A DNA stretch of 11,089 bases, from NCBI GenBank assembly GCA_034433995.1, contig DAOTZU010000033.1, positions 1-11,089 on the forward strand. The letters run 5' to 3'. A program made the position numbers and the translations under genes. How positions within the stretch are numbered: the first letter of the stretch is position 1; every line of letters starts with the position of its first letter. Origin of the DNA: DAOTZU01 sp034433995. Lineage in GTDB: Bacteria > Chloroflexota > Anaerolineae > UBA1429. The notes beneath the pieces are model-generated. The model was not told the origin of the DNA and did not search any database. It saw nothing but the letters and a program-made list of their open reading frames with translations. Below are positions 1 through 7,209 of this stretch, one piece after another.

Positions 1-286
1 GATTACTCCCTGCGCCATCGCCCAAAATGTGCTTGCAGGTCGACCGCCTGCGGCGCGGGCATATGTGTGACACTCGCTGGCCAGCGCTCTGGTTGTTGAA
101 GCGCGTCTTGCCAGAGTCGTCGGCGGCTGAAACGCGGGCCATTAGCCGGTGCCCGGAACGCGGTCAAAATGCATGGCGGGCGCGAGAAAAACAGGGAAGA
201 ACGCTGTTCGTCGAGTCGCGTTCGGCGATCGGAAGAAAAACAATGGTTTCCCACGACACCTGAACGATTACGATTTAAGTGGCACA
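1..286. other. Left-edge stretch without an assignable gene
   Basis: No gene can be supported here. One plus-strand frame is open from the window edge to a TGA at 261-263, so it could be the C-terminal end of a gene that starts outside the window. Its translation is very rich in Arg, Trp and Cys, has no motif I recognise and does not read like a conserved protein. A minus-strand frame over the same bases is equally unconvincing. I see no clear sigma-70 promoter, terminator hairpin or RNA gene. The last bases before 287 give only a weak ribosome-binding match (AAGTGG). Confidence 0.3.
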
Positions 287-709
287 ATGAACCGTCGCAC
301 CGCTTGGCTCATTATCGGTGCATTTGGAGTGGGCCTCTTCTGGGTTCTCTATGTAGGGATTCGAGATGCCATTGCGAATGGCCGTTTGATGCCAATGCTC
401 TTCGGTTGGACGTTTGCGTTGGTTGGAGCGATCATTTTCTTGGCGCTGGTGTTTTGGGGAATATATACATTGCGTGAGCGGATCCGCAAACGGCAGTATC
501 GCCTTCCGGCGGGCGTAACGATGGAAATGGTGCTGCGCGAATCGCCGTATGAGCTGACACATTTTCAGGGAGAAGGTGATTATCGCGTGGTGGACAAGCG
601 AACCGGTGAGTTCGTCGCATGGAAGGATCCGGATGGCGCGGAGGCGTGGGTCATCAAACAGTATTTGAAACAGCGGCGGAATGAGCAACGCAACAGCGCT
701 TCAAGTTGA
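287..709 (+). CDS. Small two-helix membrane protein, function unknown
   Basis: I do not recognise a named family for this 140-residue protein. Two hydrophobic segments, about residues 6-25 and 38-60, are joined by a short polar loop (IRDAIANGRL). They are followed by a basic stretch (RERIRKRQYR) and a soluble tail of about 70 residues containing DYRVVDKRTGEFVAWKDPDG. By the positive-inside rule the tail is probably cytoplasmic. The frame is open back to 149, but the extra 46 residues are Arg/Lys-rich with no hydrophobic character, so the ATG at 287, directly before the first helix, is preferred. The ribosome-binding site is weak (AAGTGG). The last 29 bases overlap the start of the rluD-like remnant, an overlap typical of co-transcribed genes. 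This suggests the protein was originally an upstream partner of rluD. Confidence 0.65.
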   Translation: MNRRTAWLIIGAFGVGLFWVLYVGIRDAIANGRLMPMLFGWTFALVGAIIFLALVFWGIYTLRERIRKRQYRLPAGVTMEMVLRESPYELTHFQGEGDYRVVDKRTGEFVAWKDPDGAEAWVIKQYLKQRRNEQRNSASS

Positions 710-814
710 AATGGGCGGCGCGCGCCTCGACCGCTACATTGCGGAGCATCTGCCCGAGCTCTCTCGCGTGGCGGTGCAGCATTTGATTGGCGATATGTAC
801 TCTGCGTGAATGGC
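681..814 (+). pseudogene. RluD-type pseudouridine synthase, N-terminal S4 fragment
   Basis: An ATG at 681 opens a 42-codon frame ending in TGA at 807-809. Residues 12-36 (GGARLDRYIAEHLPELSRV followed by AVQHLI) are the classic start of the S4 RNA-binding domain of RluD/RluC-type 23S rRNA pseudouridine synthases: G-x-RLD-x-hydrophobic, then LSR, then hydrophobic-LI. In the family about six residues later comes VNG. Here CVNG is encoded at 803-814 in a different frame, and adding one base near 802 would restore the expected spacing. After VNG nothing resembles the family, and the catalytic domain with its HRLD motif is absent. The gene is therefore frameshifted and truncated. It overlaps the preceding membrane-protein gene by 29 bases, and its stop codon abuts the next gene's ATG. 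The family match is strong by eye, but the fragment is short. Confidence 0.7.
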
Positions 815-1934
815 ATCGCACGCCATGTTTTCAAGAGTTGCCAAGTTCCTGCTATTCTCAGTGTCTTTGGTCATCGTGTTGGTTGCCTGTGTGCCATCGG
901 CAACGCCGACCGTATCTACCCAGGAGACGTCGTCAACGCTGCCGGAACAGACATGTCCTACCATGCAACCGGCCACGCGCCCCGCCGTCTGGTGCCCCAA
1001 TGGCTACCTGACCTTCGCTATCAACGCGCACGACATCCGGTATGTCTCGGACAGCGCAGACACCCTTCTGCGGCTCGTTGGCATCTTGGAAAAACACAAC
1101 GTGCGCGGCGATTTCTACTTTACCGCGCCGCTCGTTGAACTCTACGGCCGACAGCGTCCTGATGTGATTGCGCGATTGCGCAACAGCCAGATGACCATCA
1201 GCTATCACTTCCGCCCGCCGCATCCGGCGTATCCGGGTTTTGATTCGCGCTTGAAAGCGCTGGATGACAGGACGCTGGAGCAAACGCTGCGCGATTACGA
1301 AACATATCGTCTGGATTTGACCACAGGGAACCCGGACAGGTCGCAGCCGGGTGGCTACCGGTACGTCGCTCAGGTCTTTGGGCGTAATCCGGTGGTCGTC
1401 TCGCCGATGAGTGGCGATCGGCGTATCCGGGGCACGCTGGAGAGAATCTATGCCGGAATGGGTGCAAGGATGGTGGTGGCGTATCACGAAGAAGGGACGG
1501 ACATTGCCCATCCGTTTGTCTACGAGCAGGGGCTATTGCAGCGCCCCAGCGATTTCAGCATCACGCGCGTCAACGGAAACTTTTGGTGGAATCTCATTTT
1601 TACACCGCGTGGTGAGCAATACAATCCAACCAGGATGCTGCAAGAAAGATTGGCGCAGTGGAACGCGCCACGCCCCCCGTTCATCACCGTCTTGATTCAC
1701 GAGGATGACTTCTACCGGAGTGGCAGTCCGTGGCGATCATTCTTCTACGATGCGAATGACAAACCGCTCTCTCCGCCGTATAATCTGACCGCGCCCGATA
1801 CATCCAGACCACGTACTCCAGAAGAGACGGAAGCGATCTTCAGGGCGTACGAGGAGTTGGTCGCCTACGCGGCGCAGAATCTGTGCGTGGTGACCGGTGA
1901 GGATATTGTCATGCTGGCAAAGGAGGAGAAATGA
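810..1934 (+). CDS. Lipoprotein with divergent polysaccharide-deacetylase-like domain
   Basis: This predicted exported lipoprotein has 374 residues, or 369 if the in-frame ATG at 825 is used. A hydrophobic signal segment (residues 13-26) ends in the lipobox LVAC, giving Cys27 as the acylated residue. A Ser/Thr/Pro linker runs to about residue 60. The remainder resembles the NodB/polysaccharide-deacetylase (beta/alpha)-barrel superfamily: a first strand with an His-Asp pair (TFAINAHDI, H74-D75) where typical members have TFDDG; ISYHFRPPHP (H133, H138), like the second metal-binding motif; and a late ITVLIHEDDF strand (H297, D299, D300). This suggests a metal-dependent enzyme acting on envelope or extracellular polysaccharide, but the motifs are non-canonical and the substrate is unknown. 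The ATG follows immediately on the rluD-fragment stop (TGA-ATG) with no ribosome-binding site, so translation may depend on reinitiation. The 3' end overlaps the next gene by ATGA. Confidence 0.72.
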   Translation: MASHAMFSRVAKFLLFSVSLVIVLVACVPSATPTVSTQETSSTLPEQTCPTMQPATRPAVWCPNGYLTFAINAHDIRYVSDSADTLLRLVGILEKHNVRGDFYFTAPLVELYGRQRPDVIARLRNSQMTISYHFRPPHPAYPGFDSRLKALDDRTLEQTLRDYETYRLDLTTGNPDRSQPGGYRYVAQVFGRNPVVVSPMSGDRRIRGTLERIYAGMGARMVVAYHEEGTDIAHPFVYEQGLLQRPSDFSITRVNGNFWWNLIFTPRGEQYNPTRMLQERLAQWNAPRPPFITVLIHEDDFYRSGSPWRSFFYDANDKPLSPPYNLTAPDTSRPRTPEETEAIFRAYEELVAYAAQNLCVVTGEDIVMLAKEEK

Positions 1935-3958
1935 AAAGGATCATTGCATGCTTTCCCTGTCTTTTGCTTGCGAGCTTGCTGCTGGTTGCTTGCCAACTCA
2001 CCACATTCGTAGCCACGCCGACGCCGCAAGCAGTGCACCCTTCGCCCAATCCATCGGGCGTCACACCAACGCCGCCGGTGGCCCGGCCTTCGCTCAACCC
2101 ATCGCTCCGCCCACCAACGCCGCCGGTGGCCCAGCCTTCGCCGGCGCGGGGCTCTTGTGGTGACGGCCGCTGCGAAGGCCCGGAGAATCCCCGGAACTGC
2201 CCGTCGGATTGCAGCGCGACGGCCGCAGCAACTACCCCTACGGGATCGGGAGGGGTCCAGCAATACACCGTCACCAACCCGGCGAGCGGTGCGTCGCTGG
2301 CGGTGTATGTCAACACGCCCGCCGCCTCCTCCCCTGCCCCCGCGCTGATTCTCGTGCCAGGCGGCTCGGGCGGCAGTTCCTCCTTCCGCAAACCTGACGG
2401 CGAGTTCTATGCCTTTGCGCAGGCAGGCTATGTGGTCATCGTCTTCGACCCCGACGGGCGCGGAAAAAGCACAGGCAAAGAAGATTACAACGGCTTCATG
2501 CAGCAGGACGGGCTAGCGGCGGTCATCGAGTTTGCCGCCAGGTTGCCCCAGGTGGACCCAGCGCGCATCGGGTTGATTTCGTATTCCTACGGCGTGACGA
2601 TGGCTTCCGGCGCGCTCGCGCGTCACTCCGAGCTGCCGGTCAAGTTCCTGATCGACTGGGAAGGTCCTGCCAACCGGGACGACACCGGGGGCTGTGACGG
2701 CGCCGGGCTGGGACATCTGACACAGGTCGCTTCCTGCACCGACGAGGCCTTTTGGAGCCAACGCGAAGCCAGCACGTTCATCGGGCGGATTTGCGTGCCG
2801 TATCAGCGCATCCAGAGCGAAAAAGACCACGTCCAGCCGGATAATGCCCACGCCATCCTGATGGTGAACAATGCGGTCCGCGGCGGCGTCCCCTGGGTGC
2901 GCCTGAACGACCTGCCGCCCAACCAAACCTACGACCCCGCCAACCCGCCGGCCATGCTTTCGGAAGATGACTCTCGCGTTCTGCCTGCGCTGGTGTTGAA
3001 ATACGTCCAACAAATGATGGCAACCCAGCGCCCCCTCCCGACCGCAGCAAGAACAGAATCAAAAGCCGTCCTTTACTTGGGCATCATGGTGCATCTGGAA
3101 GGCTGGCGCGATGACCAGAGCCAGGCAAGCTTCGAGCGCCACGTCCAATTGATGCGCGACTATGCCGCTCTGTTCGAAAAGTACGGGGCCAAGTTGACCT
3201 GGGAGAGCAAAGAGGTCACCGAGGGTATTCTGCGTTGGGGCGATAACGTGCTCCTGGAAATGCAGCGACGCGGACACGGCGTAGGCGTCCACGCCGATAT
3301 AGGCGGGCAAAGGAACTATGATTGCAGCCGCTTTGTCGCCGACCTGCGCGCTGAGAGGGAACAACTCGAGTCACTGGGTATCACCGTCCGCCACGTCTCT
3401 GGCATTTGTTCGCATTGCGATTGGGTCACGGCGGCGGCCGATGCCGGCTACCTTTTCACCACCGGGCAGGTGGCCTATTGCGTCTCTTCCCTGCCGGTGG
3501 AGCAGCGGCCTGAGCCGTACAAGAACTGCCCCAGTCCGTCGGTGTGTCACCAGAACTTCCCGTCCGCTTTGGCCGACCGGCTCCACCCGTGGAGAATGAG
3601 CAATGGGGCCAACTGGACGATACATAACCCCAAGGGACGCCTGGTTCTTCTGCCGTCCAGTGGAGGGCTGGCCTGTATGCAGGAGGAAAGCGCTTCGTCG
3701 GGGGTGTTGCCCAAGTGCGATTTCACCGCTCAGGACATAGATGCTTTCATCCAACAACTGGAAGAGGCGCTCTCCTACACCAGACCAGACCAGATCAACA
3801 TCTATTACGTTTCGTGGAGTCTGGGCTCGCCCCTGGACAAGGCGCTTCTGGAGGCGTGGCTGCAGAGAATTCAGCCTTACGTAGAGTCCGGTCGGGTGCA
3901 GTGGAAGACGCTGCCGGAGATGTATGATGCGTATGTTCGATGGGAGCAGAGCCATTAG
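1931..3958 (+). CDS. Lipoprotein: alpha/beta hydrolase fused to deacetylase-like domain
   Basis: This is a 675-residue exported protein. The signal peptide ends in a lipobox (LLVAC, Cys21). Residues 29-73 form a Pro-rich linker containing a 16-residue repeat. Residues 76-94 form a compact Cys motif, CGDGRCEGPEN-x-x-NC-x-x-DC, of a kind seen in secreted modular proteins. Residues about 108-365 resemble an alpha/beta hydrolase: LILVPGG (oxyanion-loop position), VFDPDGRGKS, a nucleophile elbow SYSYG (Ser219) and SEKDHVQP (Asp299, His300). Residues about 378-675 resemble a divergent polysaccharide-deacetylase barrel with IMVHLEG (H388), GHGVGVHADIGG (H454), a Cys-rich SGICSHCDW segment and a late INIYYVSWS strand. 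The protein may pair esterase and deacetylase activities on a surface glycan; that role is inferred. The ATG overlaps the preceding stop (ATGA) and follows AGGAGG at 1921, so the two genes are translationally coupled. Confidence 0.78.
   Translation: MKRIIACFPCLLLASLLLVACQLTTFVATPTPQAVHPSPNPSGVTPTPPVARPSLNPSLRPPTPPVAQPSPARGSCGDGRCEGPENPRNCPSDCSATAAATTPTGSGGVQQYTVTNPASGASLAVYVNTPAASSPAPALILVPGGSGGSSSFRKPDGEFYAFAQAGYVVIVFDPDGRGKSTGKEDYNGFMQQDGLAAVIEFAARLPQVDPARIGLISYSYGVTMASGALARHSELPVKFLIDWEGPANRDDTGGCDGAGLGHLTQVASCTDEAFWSQREASTFIGRICVPYQRIQSEKDHVQPDNAHAILMVNNAVRGGVPWVRLNDLPPNQTYDPANPPAMLSEDDSRVLPALVLKYVQQMMATQRPLPTAARTESKAVLYLGIMVHLEGWRDDQSQASFERHVQLMRDYAALFEKYGAKLTWESKEVTEGILRWGDNVLLEMQRRGHGVGVHADIGGQRNYDCSRFVADLRAEREQLESLGITVRHVSGICSHCDWVTAAADAGYLFTTGQVAYCVSSLPVEQRPEPYKNCPSPSVCHQNFPSALADRLHPWRMSNGANWTIHNPKGRLVLLPSSGGLACMQEESASSGVLPKCDFTAQDIDAFIQQLEEALSYTRPDQINIYYVSWSLGSPLDKALLEAWLQRIQPYVESGRVQWKTLPEMYDAYVRWEQSH
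2064..2141 (+). repeat. Two 30-bp direct repeats coding the Pro-rich linker
   Basis: Bases 2064-2093 and 2112-2141 are identical except for one G/A difference (GGCCCGGCC against GGCCCAGCC). They lie 48 bp apart, so the reading frame is kept, and they encode TPPVARPS and TPPVAQPS. Flanking residues show that the protein-level period is 16 residues (the first NPS-x-x-x-P-TPPV unit followed by a second). This is a typical expandable linker between a lipid anchor and the first folded module, and its nucleotide-level identity implies recent duplication. Confidence 0.75.
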
Positions 3959-4012
3959 CCTACGGCAATGATCATGCCGCTGCAACTAGAGATTGGGAAA
4001 GAGGACGTTTCC

Positions 4013-4759
4013 ATGAGACTGCTGGGATTCGATCTTCTCTCATCGGTTCACCGACGTATCCGCTCCATCCTGGCAGTAGCGGCGATTGCCGTTCTCTGCC
4101 TGCTGTGCGGCGGGCTGATGGCTTTTGGATTTGCTACCGCCCAGGCTATTCAGGCGTACCGCATTTCCCGTATGCCGGTGACAGAAGATATCGCGCAGGT
4201 GGCAGCGGCAGAGACAGGAGAGGAACTTTTGTTCACGGGCGTGCTGCAAGACAACGTCCCGCTGGTCGAAGGTCTCGACTTTGTCGCCTGCGCCGTCGAG
4301 GAATGGAAAGTAAGCCGCCCCTCAGACGATACGCGAGGTTCATCCGAGCTGAGCGGCCATTGGGAAAACGCCGAAACCGTCATACCGGCGCTGACGCTCG
4401 AACTGAATGGGCAGCCCGTGTCGCTTGAGGAGACCAGGAGCGGCCGGCTGAGCGGCAATCTCCATATCCAGATAGTCAAAGGGGATAGCCCCTATCAGGC
4501 TGCGTATGAAGGAGAACGCCTGCCCGACGGCACCAGGCGTTACCGTGGACTCTACGATGGCGACCTGATCACGGTCTTGGGGAAGAAAGCTGCAAACGGC
4601 AGCGTGCTTCCCGGACACCTGTTTGCCGGCAACCGGCCGGCGTTCGAGGCGTCGCAGCGGAAGATGGCTTCGGGGCTGTTCATATTCGGCTTTTGCATGA
4701 TGGCCTTTGCCCCTATGCTGCTGCTCGGCGGGGTGCTCTGGGCGCTCTTGCGCAAATAG
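4013..4759 (+). CDS. Two-helix membrane protein with GIDE-like middle domain
   Basis: A 248-residue protein with a transmembrane helix at about residues 17-40, a soluble region of about 175 residues and a second helix at about 219-245 ending in a basic tail. The soluble part contains TGVLQDNVPLVEGLDFVACAVEEWKV, then a segment with a central Trp, then ERLPDGTRRYRGLYDGDLITVLGK and LFAGNRPAFEAS. This layout (two helices, an early V-x-G strand with a following Cys/Ala-VEEW, and late GD-x-x-TVLG and GNRP-F) recalls the GIDE-type domain of prokaryotic two-helix membrane proteins. That is a tentative by-eye match and no catalytic activity should be inferred. The frame is open from 3968, but ATG 4013 is preferred: it has AAAGAGG about 8 bases upstream and the extra 15 residues are not conserved-looking. 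It probably ends the lipoprotein transcription unit, lying 54 bases after its neighbour. Confidence 0.65.
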   Translation: MRLLGFDLLSSVHRRIRSILAVAAIAVLCLLCGGLMAFGFATAQAIQAYRISRMPVTEDIAQVAAAETGEELLFTGVLQDNVPLVEGLDFVACAVEEWKVSRPSDDTRGSSELSGHWENAETVIPALTLELNGQPVSLEETRSGRLSGNLHIQIVKGDSPYQAAYEGERLPDGTRRYRGLYDGDLITVLGKKAANGSVLPGHLFAGNRPAFEASQRKMASGLFIFGFCMMAFAPMLLLGGVLWALLRK

Positions 4760-4908
4760 CAGGAGCGCCGGATGGCACCCTCCCTCGCTTTTGCACCGCA
4801 AACTCGCTGAGGGGAGGCAACTCACACCCCAATATCCGCCTAAACAACTCGCGTAATGTGTCGCATCGGCGTTATGACGCCAGAGATGCGCTCTCGATTT
4901 TCATTTCT

Positions 4909-4950
4909 TCGACACCCTCATTTTGTTTGCGTATGTCGAGGGTTTCTTTT
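4909..4950 (+). terminator. Candidate terminator of the left-hand block
   Basis: In the gap between convergent genes, ACCCTC (4914-4919) can pair with GAGGGT (4938-4943). The run TTCTTTT (4944-4950) follows, which fits a rho-independent terminator for the plus-strand genes. The loop is long (18 nt). An alternative pairing, TCGACA (4909-4914) with TGTCGA (4934-4939), competes with the first. On the minus strand there is no T-run after the stem, so it would not obviously stop lysK transcripts. The remaining bases of the gap, 4760-4908, hold no gene that I can recognise. Confidence 0.35.
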
Positions 4951-6025
4951 AGCTCTGCCGTGCTAACCGCCGGAGCACATCGGTCAACACGCGAATGGCC
5001 CGCAAATACTCCTCAAGGTCGAGATGTTCCTCCGGGGTATGGTCCAGGGCCGAATCGCCGGGGCCATAGGCCACGATGGGGCAGCCCCAGCGTGGCCCCA
5101 CCACGTTCATATCCGCTGTGCCCGTCTTGAGGACAAAGGCCGGGGAGCCGCCTTCGGCACGGATGGCGGCCAAGAAGGCGCCGGTGAGGGGATTGCGCTT
5201 TTCGGCGCGGAAGGGTTGTTCGTGGGCGTAATAGGTCACCTGGGCGAGACCGCGCCAGGCCTCCATCTCCTGGCGCAGGGCCGCCACATCCAGCTCCATG
5301 GGCAGGCGTAGGCCGATGGTCATCTCCACCCGCTCACGCAGGCCGTCATCCTGGGTGCAGATATGGCGCAGGGAGGGATCCAAGGTAGCAAAGGCCGCCG
5401 ATTTGTCGCGGTTGTACTCCTCGGCCCAAGCCGTCAGGCGTGCCCAGAAAGCCACCGCCTCCTCGGCAGCGCTGCGCTGGCGGCCGGCCGTGTGGCTCAT
5501 GGGACGCTCCAGCACGTAATCCACCAGCAAACGACCCTTGTACCCCAGGGTGATGCGGTTCCACCCGCTGGGTTCGCCGATGATGCAATAGGCGGGGCGA
5601 TACCGCTCGGCGGCGTAGTAGGCTCCTTTGGAGGTGGCCGCCTCCTCCTCCACCGCGCCGATAACGGTGATGCGCACATCTCTCAGGTTCCCCGCCCGGG
5701 CCGCCGCCACGGCCAAGGCGGCCAGGGGGCCTTTGGCATCCACCGCGCCGCGGCCATAAAGGAGCGCGCCCTCCCGGCGCACGGGGATCTCACCGGGGGC
5801 AGTGTCAATATGGCCCAGCAGAACGATCTGGCTTTCGCCCTGACCTATCTCGCCCACCGCGTTCCCGGCCGCGTCCACATGGGCGGCCAAGCCCCAGGCA
5901 GCCATGGTGCGCACCAACAAGGCTACCGCCGGACCCTCTTGGGCCGAGGGGCTGTAAAGGCGCACCAGCGCCTCCAGGAGGGCGATGGCCTCTGCATCGC
6001 TGGGGTAGGGCGCAGCATCACTCAC
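4949..6025 (-). CDS. lysK: [LysW]-lysine/ornithine hydrolase (M20 family)
   Basis: This is the final step of the LysW pathway: a zinc-dependent hydrolase that releases lysine (or ornithine) from the C-terminal Glu of the carrier protein LysW. The 358-residue length fits LysK and is shorter than typical ArgE/DapE. Metal and catalytic motifs of peptidase family M20 are complete: GHIDTAPG (H72, with the catalytic Asp D74), GRGAVDAKG (D96), GAVEEEA (E126 and E127), IGEPSG (E151) and SALDHTPEEH (H329). A dimerisation-domain insertion lies between about residues 160 and 275. The start is GTG at 6025, overlapping the lysJ stop by 8 bases, with GAGAGGG upstream inside lysJ. The two genes are therefore translationally linked. 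Its position directly after lysJ, in an operon with lysX, lysY and lysZ, separates it from general ArgE-type deacetylases. Confidence 0.92.
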   Translation of the reverse strand: MSDAAPYPSDAEAIALLEALVRLYSPSAQEGPAVALLVRTMAAWGLAAHVDAAGNAVGEIGQGESQIVLLGHIDTAPGEIPVRREGALLYGRGAVDAKGPLAALAVAAARAGNLRDVRITVIGAVEEEAATSKGAYYAAERYRPAYCIIGEPSGWNRITLGYKGRLLVDYVLERPMSHTAGRQRSAAEEAVAFWARLTAWAEEYNRDKSAAFATLDPSLRHICTQDDGLRERVEMTIGLRLPMELDVAALRQEMEAWRGLAQVTYYAHEQPFRAEKRNPLTGAFLAAIRAEGGSPAFVLKTGTADMNVVGPRWGCPIVAYGPGDSALDHTPEEHLDLEEYLRAIRVLTDVLRRLARQS

Positions 6026-7178
6026 GGGTGAGCACCCTCTCGATGGCAGCGCACGCTTGGGCCAGCTCCTCCTCGGTGATGACCAGGGGCGGGAGCAGGC
6101 GCAGGACGGTGGTGCCCGCCGGCAGGGCCAAAACGCCCTCGTCCATCAAAGCCTTGAGGTAAGGTGTTACCTTTTGGCGCAGTTCGATGCCGATCATCAA
6201 TCCCAGGCCGCGCACTTCGCGGATGAGACGCGCAGGGATGCGGCGCAACCGCTCCAAGGCCCAGGCGCCCTTGCGCGCCGCTTGGCCGGGGAGGTCTTGC
6301 TCCAGGATATATGCGATGGTGGCCAGCGCGGCGGCGCAGGTGAGGGGATTGCCGCCAAAGGTGGAGCCATGCACGCCGGGGTTGATGTTGGCGATGCGCT
6401 CACCCATGAGCACCGCGCCCATGGGCAGCCCGCCGGCGATCCCCTTGGCCAGGGCCAAAAGATCGGGCTGCAAATCATAGTGTTGGCAGGCAAAGAGCTT
6501 GCCCGTGCGCCCGAACCCGGTTTGCACCTCATCGATGATCAATAGCGCCCCTTTGCGTTGGCACATCTCTTGGGCGCCCCGCAGATAATCTCCCTGGCCG
6601 AGGTTGACGCCGCCTTCCCCTTGTACCACCTCCAAGAGCACCGCGGCGGTGTTCTCGTCCACGGCTTGCTCCAACGCCTCCAGTTTGTTGTAGGGCACAT
6701 GGCTAAAGCCGGGCACCAAGGGCAGGAAGGGATCGCGGTATTTCGGCTCCCAGGTGGCCGAGAGGGCGCCCAATGTGCGCCCGTGGAAGCCGCGCATGGC
6801 GGCGACGATCCCGGGCCGACCGGTGCTCAGCCGGGCGAATTTGATCGCCGCTTCGATGGCCTCGGCCCCCGAATTGCACAAATAGGCCCGCCCCAAGCCG
6901 TCCGGAGCGATGGCGACCAACCTCTCCAAGAGCTGGGCGCGGACGTCGTTGTAGAAAATCTCGGGGCAGGTGATGAGCCGGCCCGCCTGCTGGCGGATGG
7001 CCTCCACTACGGCCGGGTTGCAATGGCCGACGATGGCCACGCCGTGGCCGCCGACGCAATCGATGTAGGCGCGGCCCGCCTCATCCCACACTTGCGCCCC
7101 CAGGCCGCGGACGATGGCCAGCTCGCGCTTGGGGTAGACGCCGCTGGTGTAGCGGGCCTCAAGATCCATGATGCTCAC
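6018..7178 (-). CDS. lysJ: [LysW]-aminoadipate-semialdehyde transaminase
   Basis: This is a PLP-dependent class III aminotransferase of 386 residues. It transfers an amino group from glutamate to the LysW-bound 2-aminoadipate (or glutamate) semialdehyde, giving LysW-lysine (or LysW-ornithine). The family's hallmarks are present: the NSGAEA phosphate-binding loop (102-107), FHGRT (131-135), LLIIDEVQTGFGRTG with PLP-pyridine Asp216, ALAKGIAGGLPMGA with Schiff-base Lys245, and GSTFGGNP (271-278). By sequence alone ArgD and LysJ are hard to separate; the call rests on the lys neighbours. The start is GTG at 7178: AGGAGG lies 7 bases before it, while the in-frame ATG at 7169 would be 16 bases away. 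It overlaps lysK by 8 bases. The strong ribosome-binding site probably compensates for being separated from lysZ by about 1 kb of accessory genes. Confidence 0.92.
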   Translation of the reverse strand: MSIMDLEARYTSGVYPKRELAIVRGLGAQVWDEAGRAYIDCVGGHGVAIVGHCNPAVVEAIRQQAGRLITCPEIFYNDVRAQLLERLVAIAPDGLGRAYLCNSGAEAIEAAIKFARLSTGRPGIVAAMRGFHGRTLGALSATWEPKYRDPFLPLVPGFSHVPYNKLEALEQAVDENTAAVLLEVVQGEGGVNLGQGDYLRGAQEMCQRKGALLIIDEVQTGFGRTGKLFACQHYDLQPDLLALAKGIAGGLPMGAVLMGERIANINPGVHGSTFGGNPLTCAAALATIAYILEQDLPGQAARKGAWALERLRRIPARLIREVRGLGLMIGIELRQKVTPYLKALMDEGVLALPAGTTVLRLLPPLVITEEELAQACAAIERVLTRE

Positions 7179-7209
7179 AAAGGGGCCTCCTGCAAGAGGT
7201 TAGCAGCTC

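Noticed and set aside
3371..3985. Minus-strand frame of 204 codons within the fusion lipoprotein
   Set aside because: Composition and lack of motifs fit an antisense shadow; the plus-strand gene is continuous and domain-bearing.
4760..4908. Missing rluD catalytic part or another remnant after the lipoprotein block
   Set aside because: Reading through the frames gave no HRLD-type motif or other recognisable protein, so a simple insertion splitting rluD in two is not supported within this window.
5363..6031. Plus-strand open frame of 222 codons opposite lysK
   Set aside because: Antisense shadow of the M20 hydrolase, whose catalytic motifs are all intact on the minus strand.
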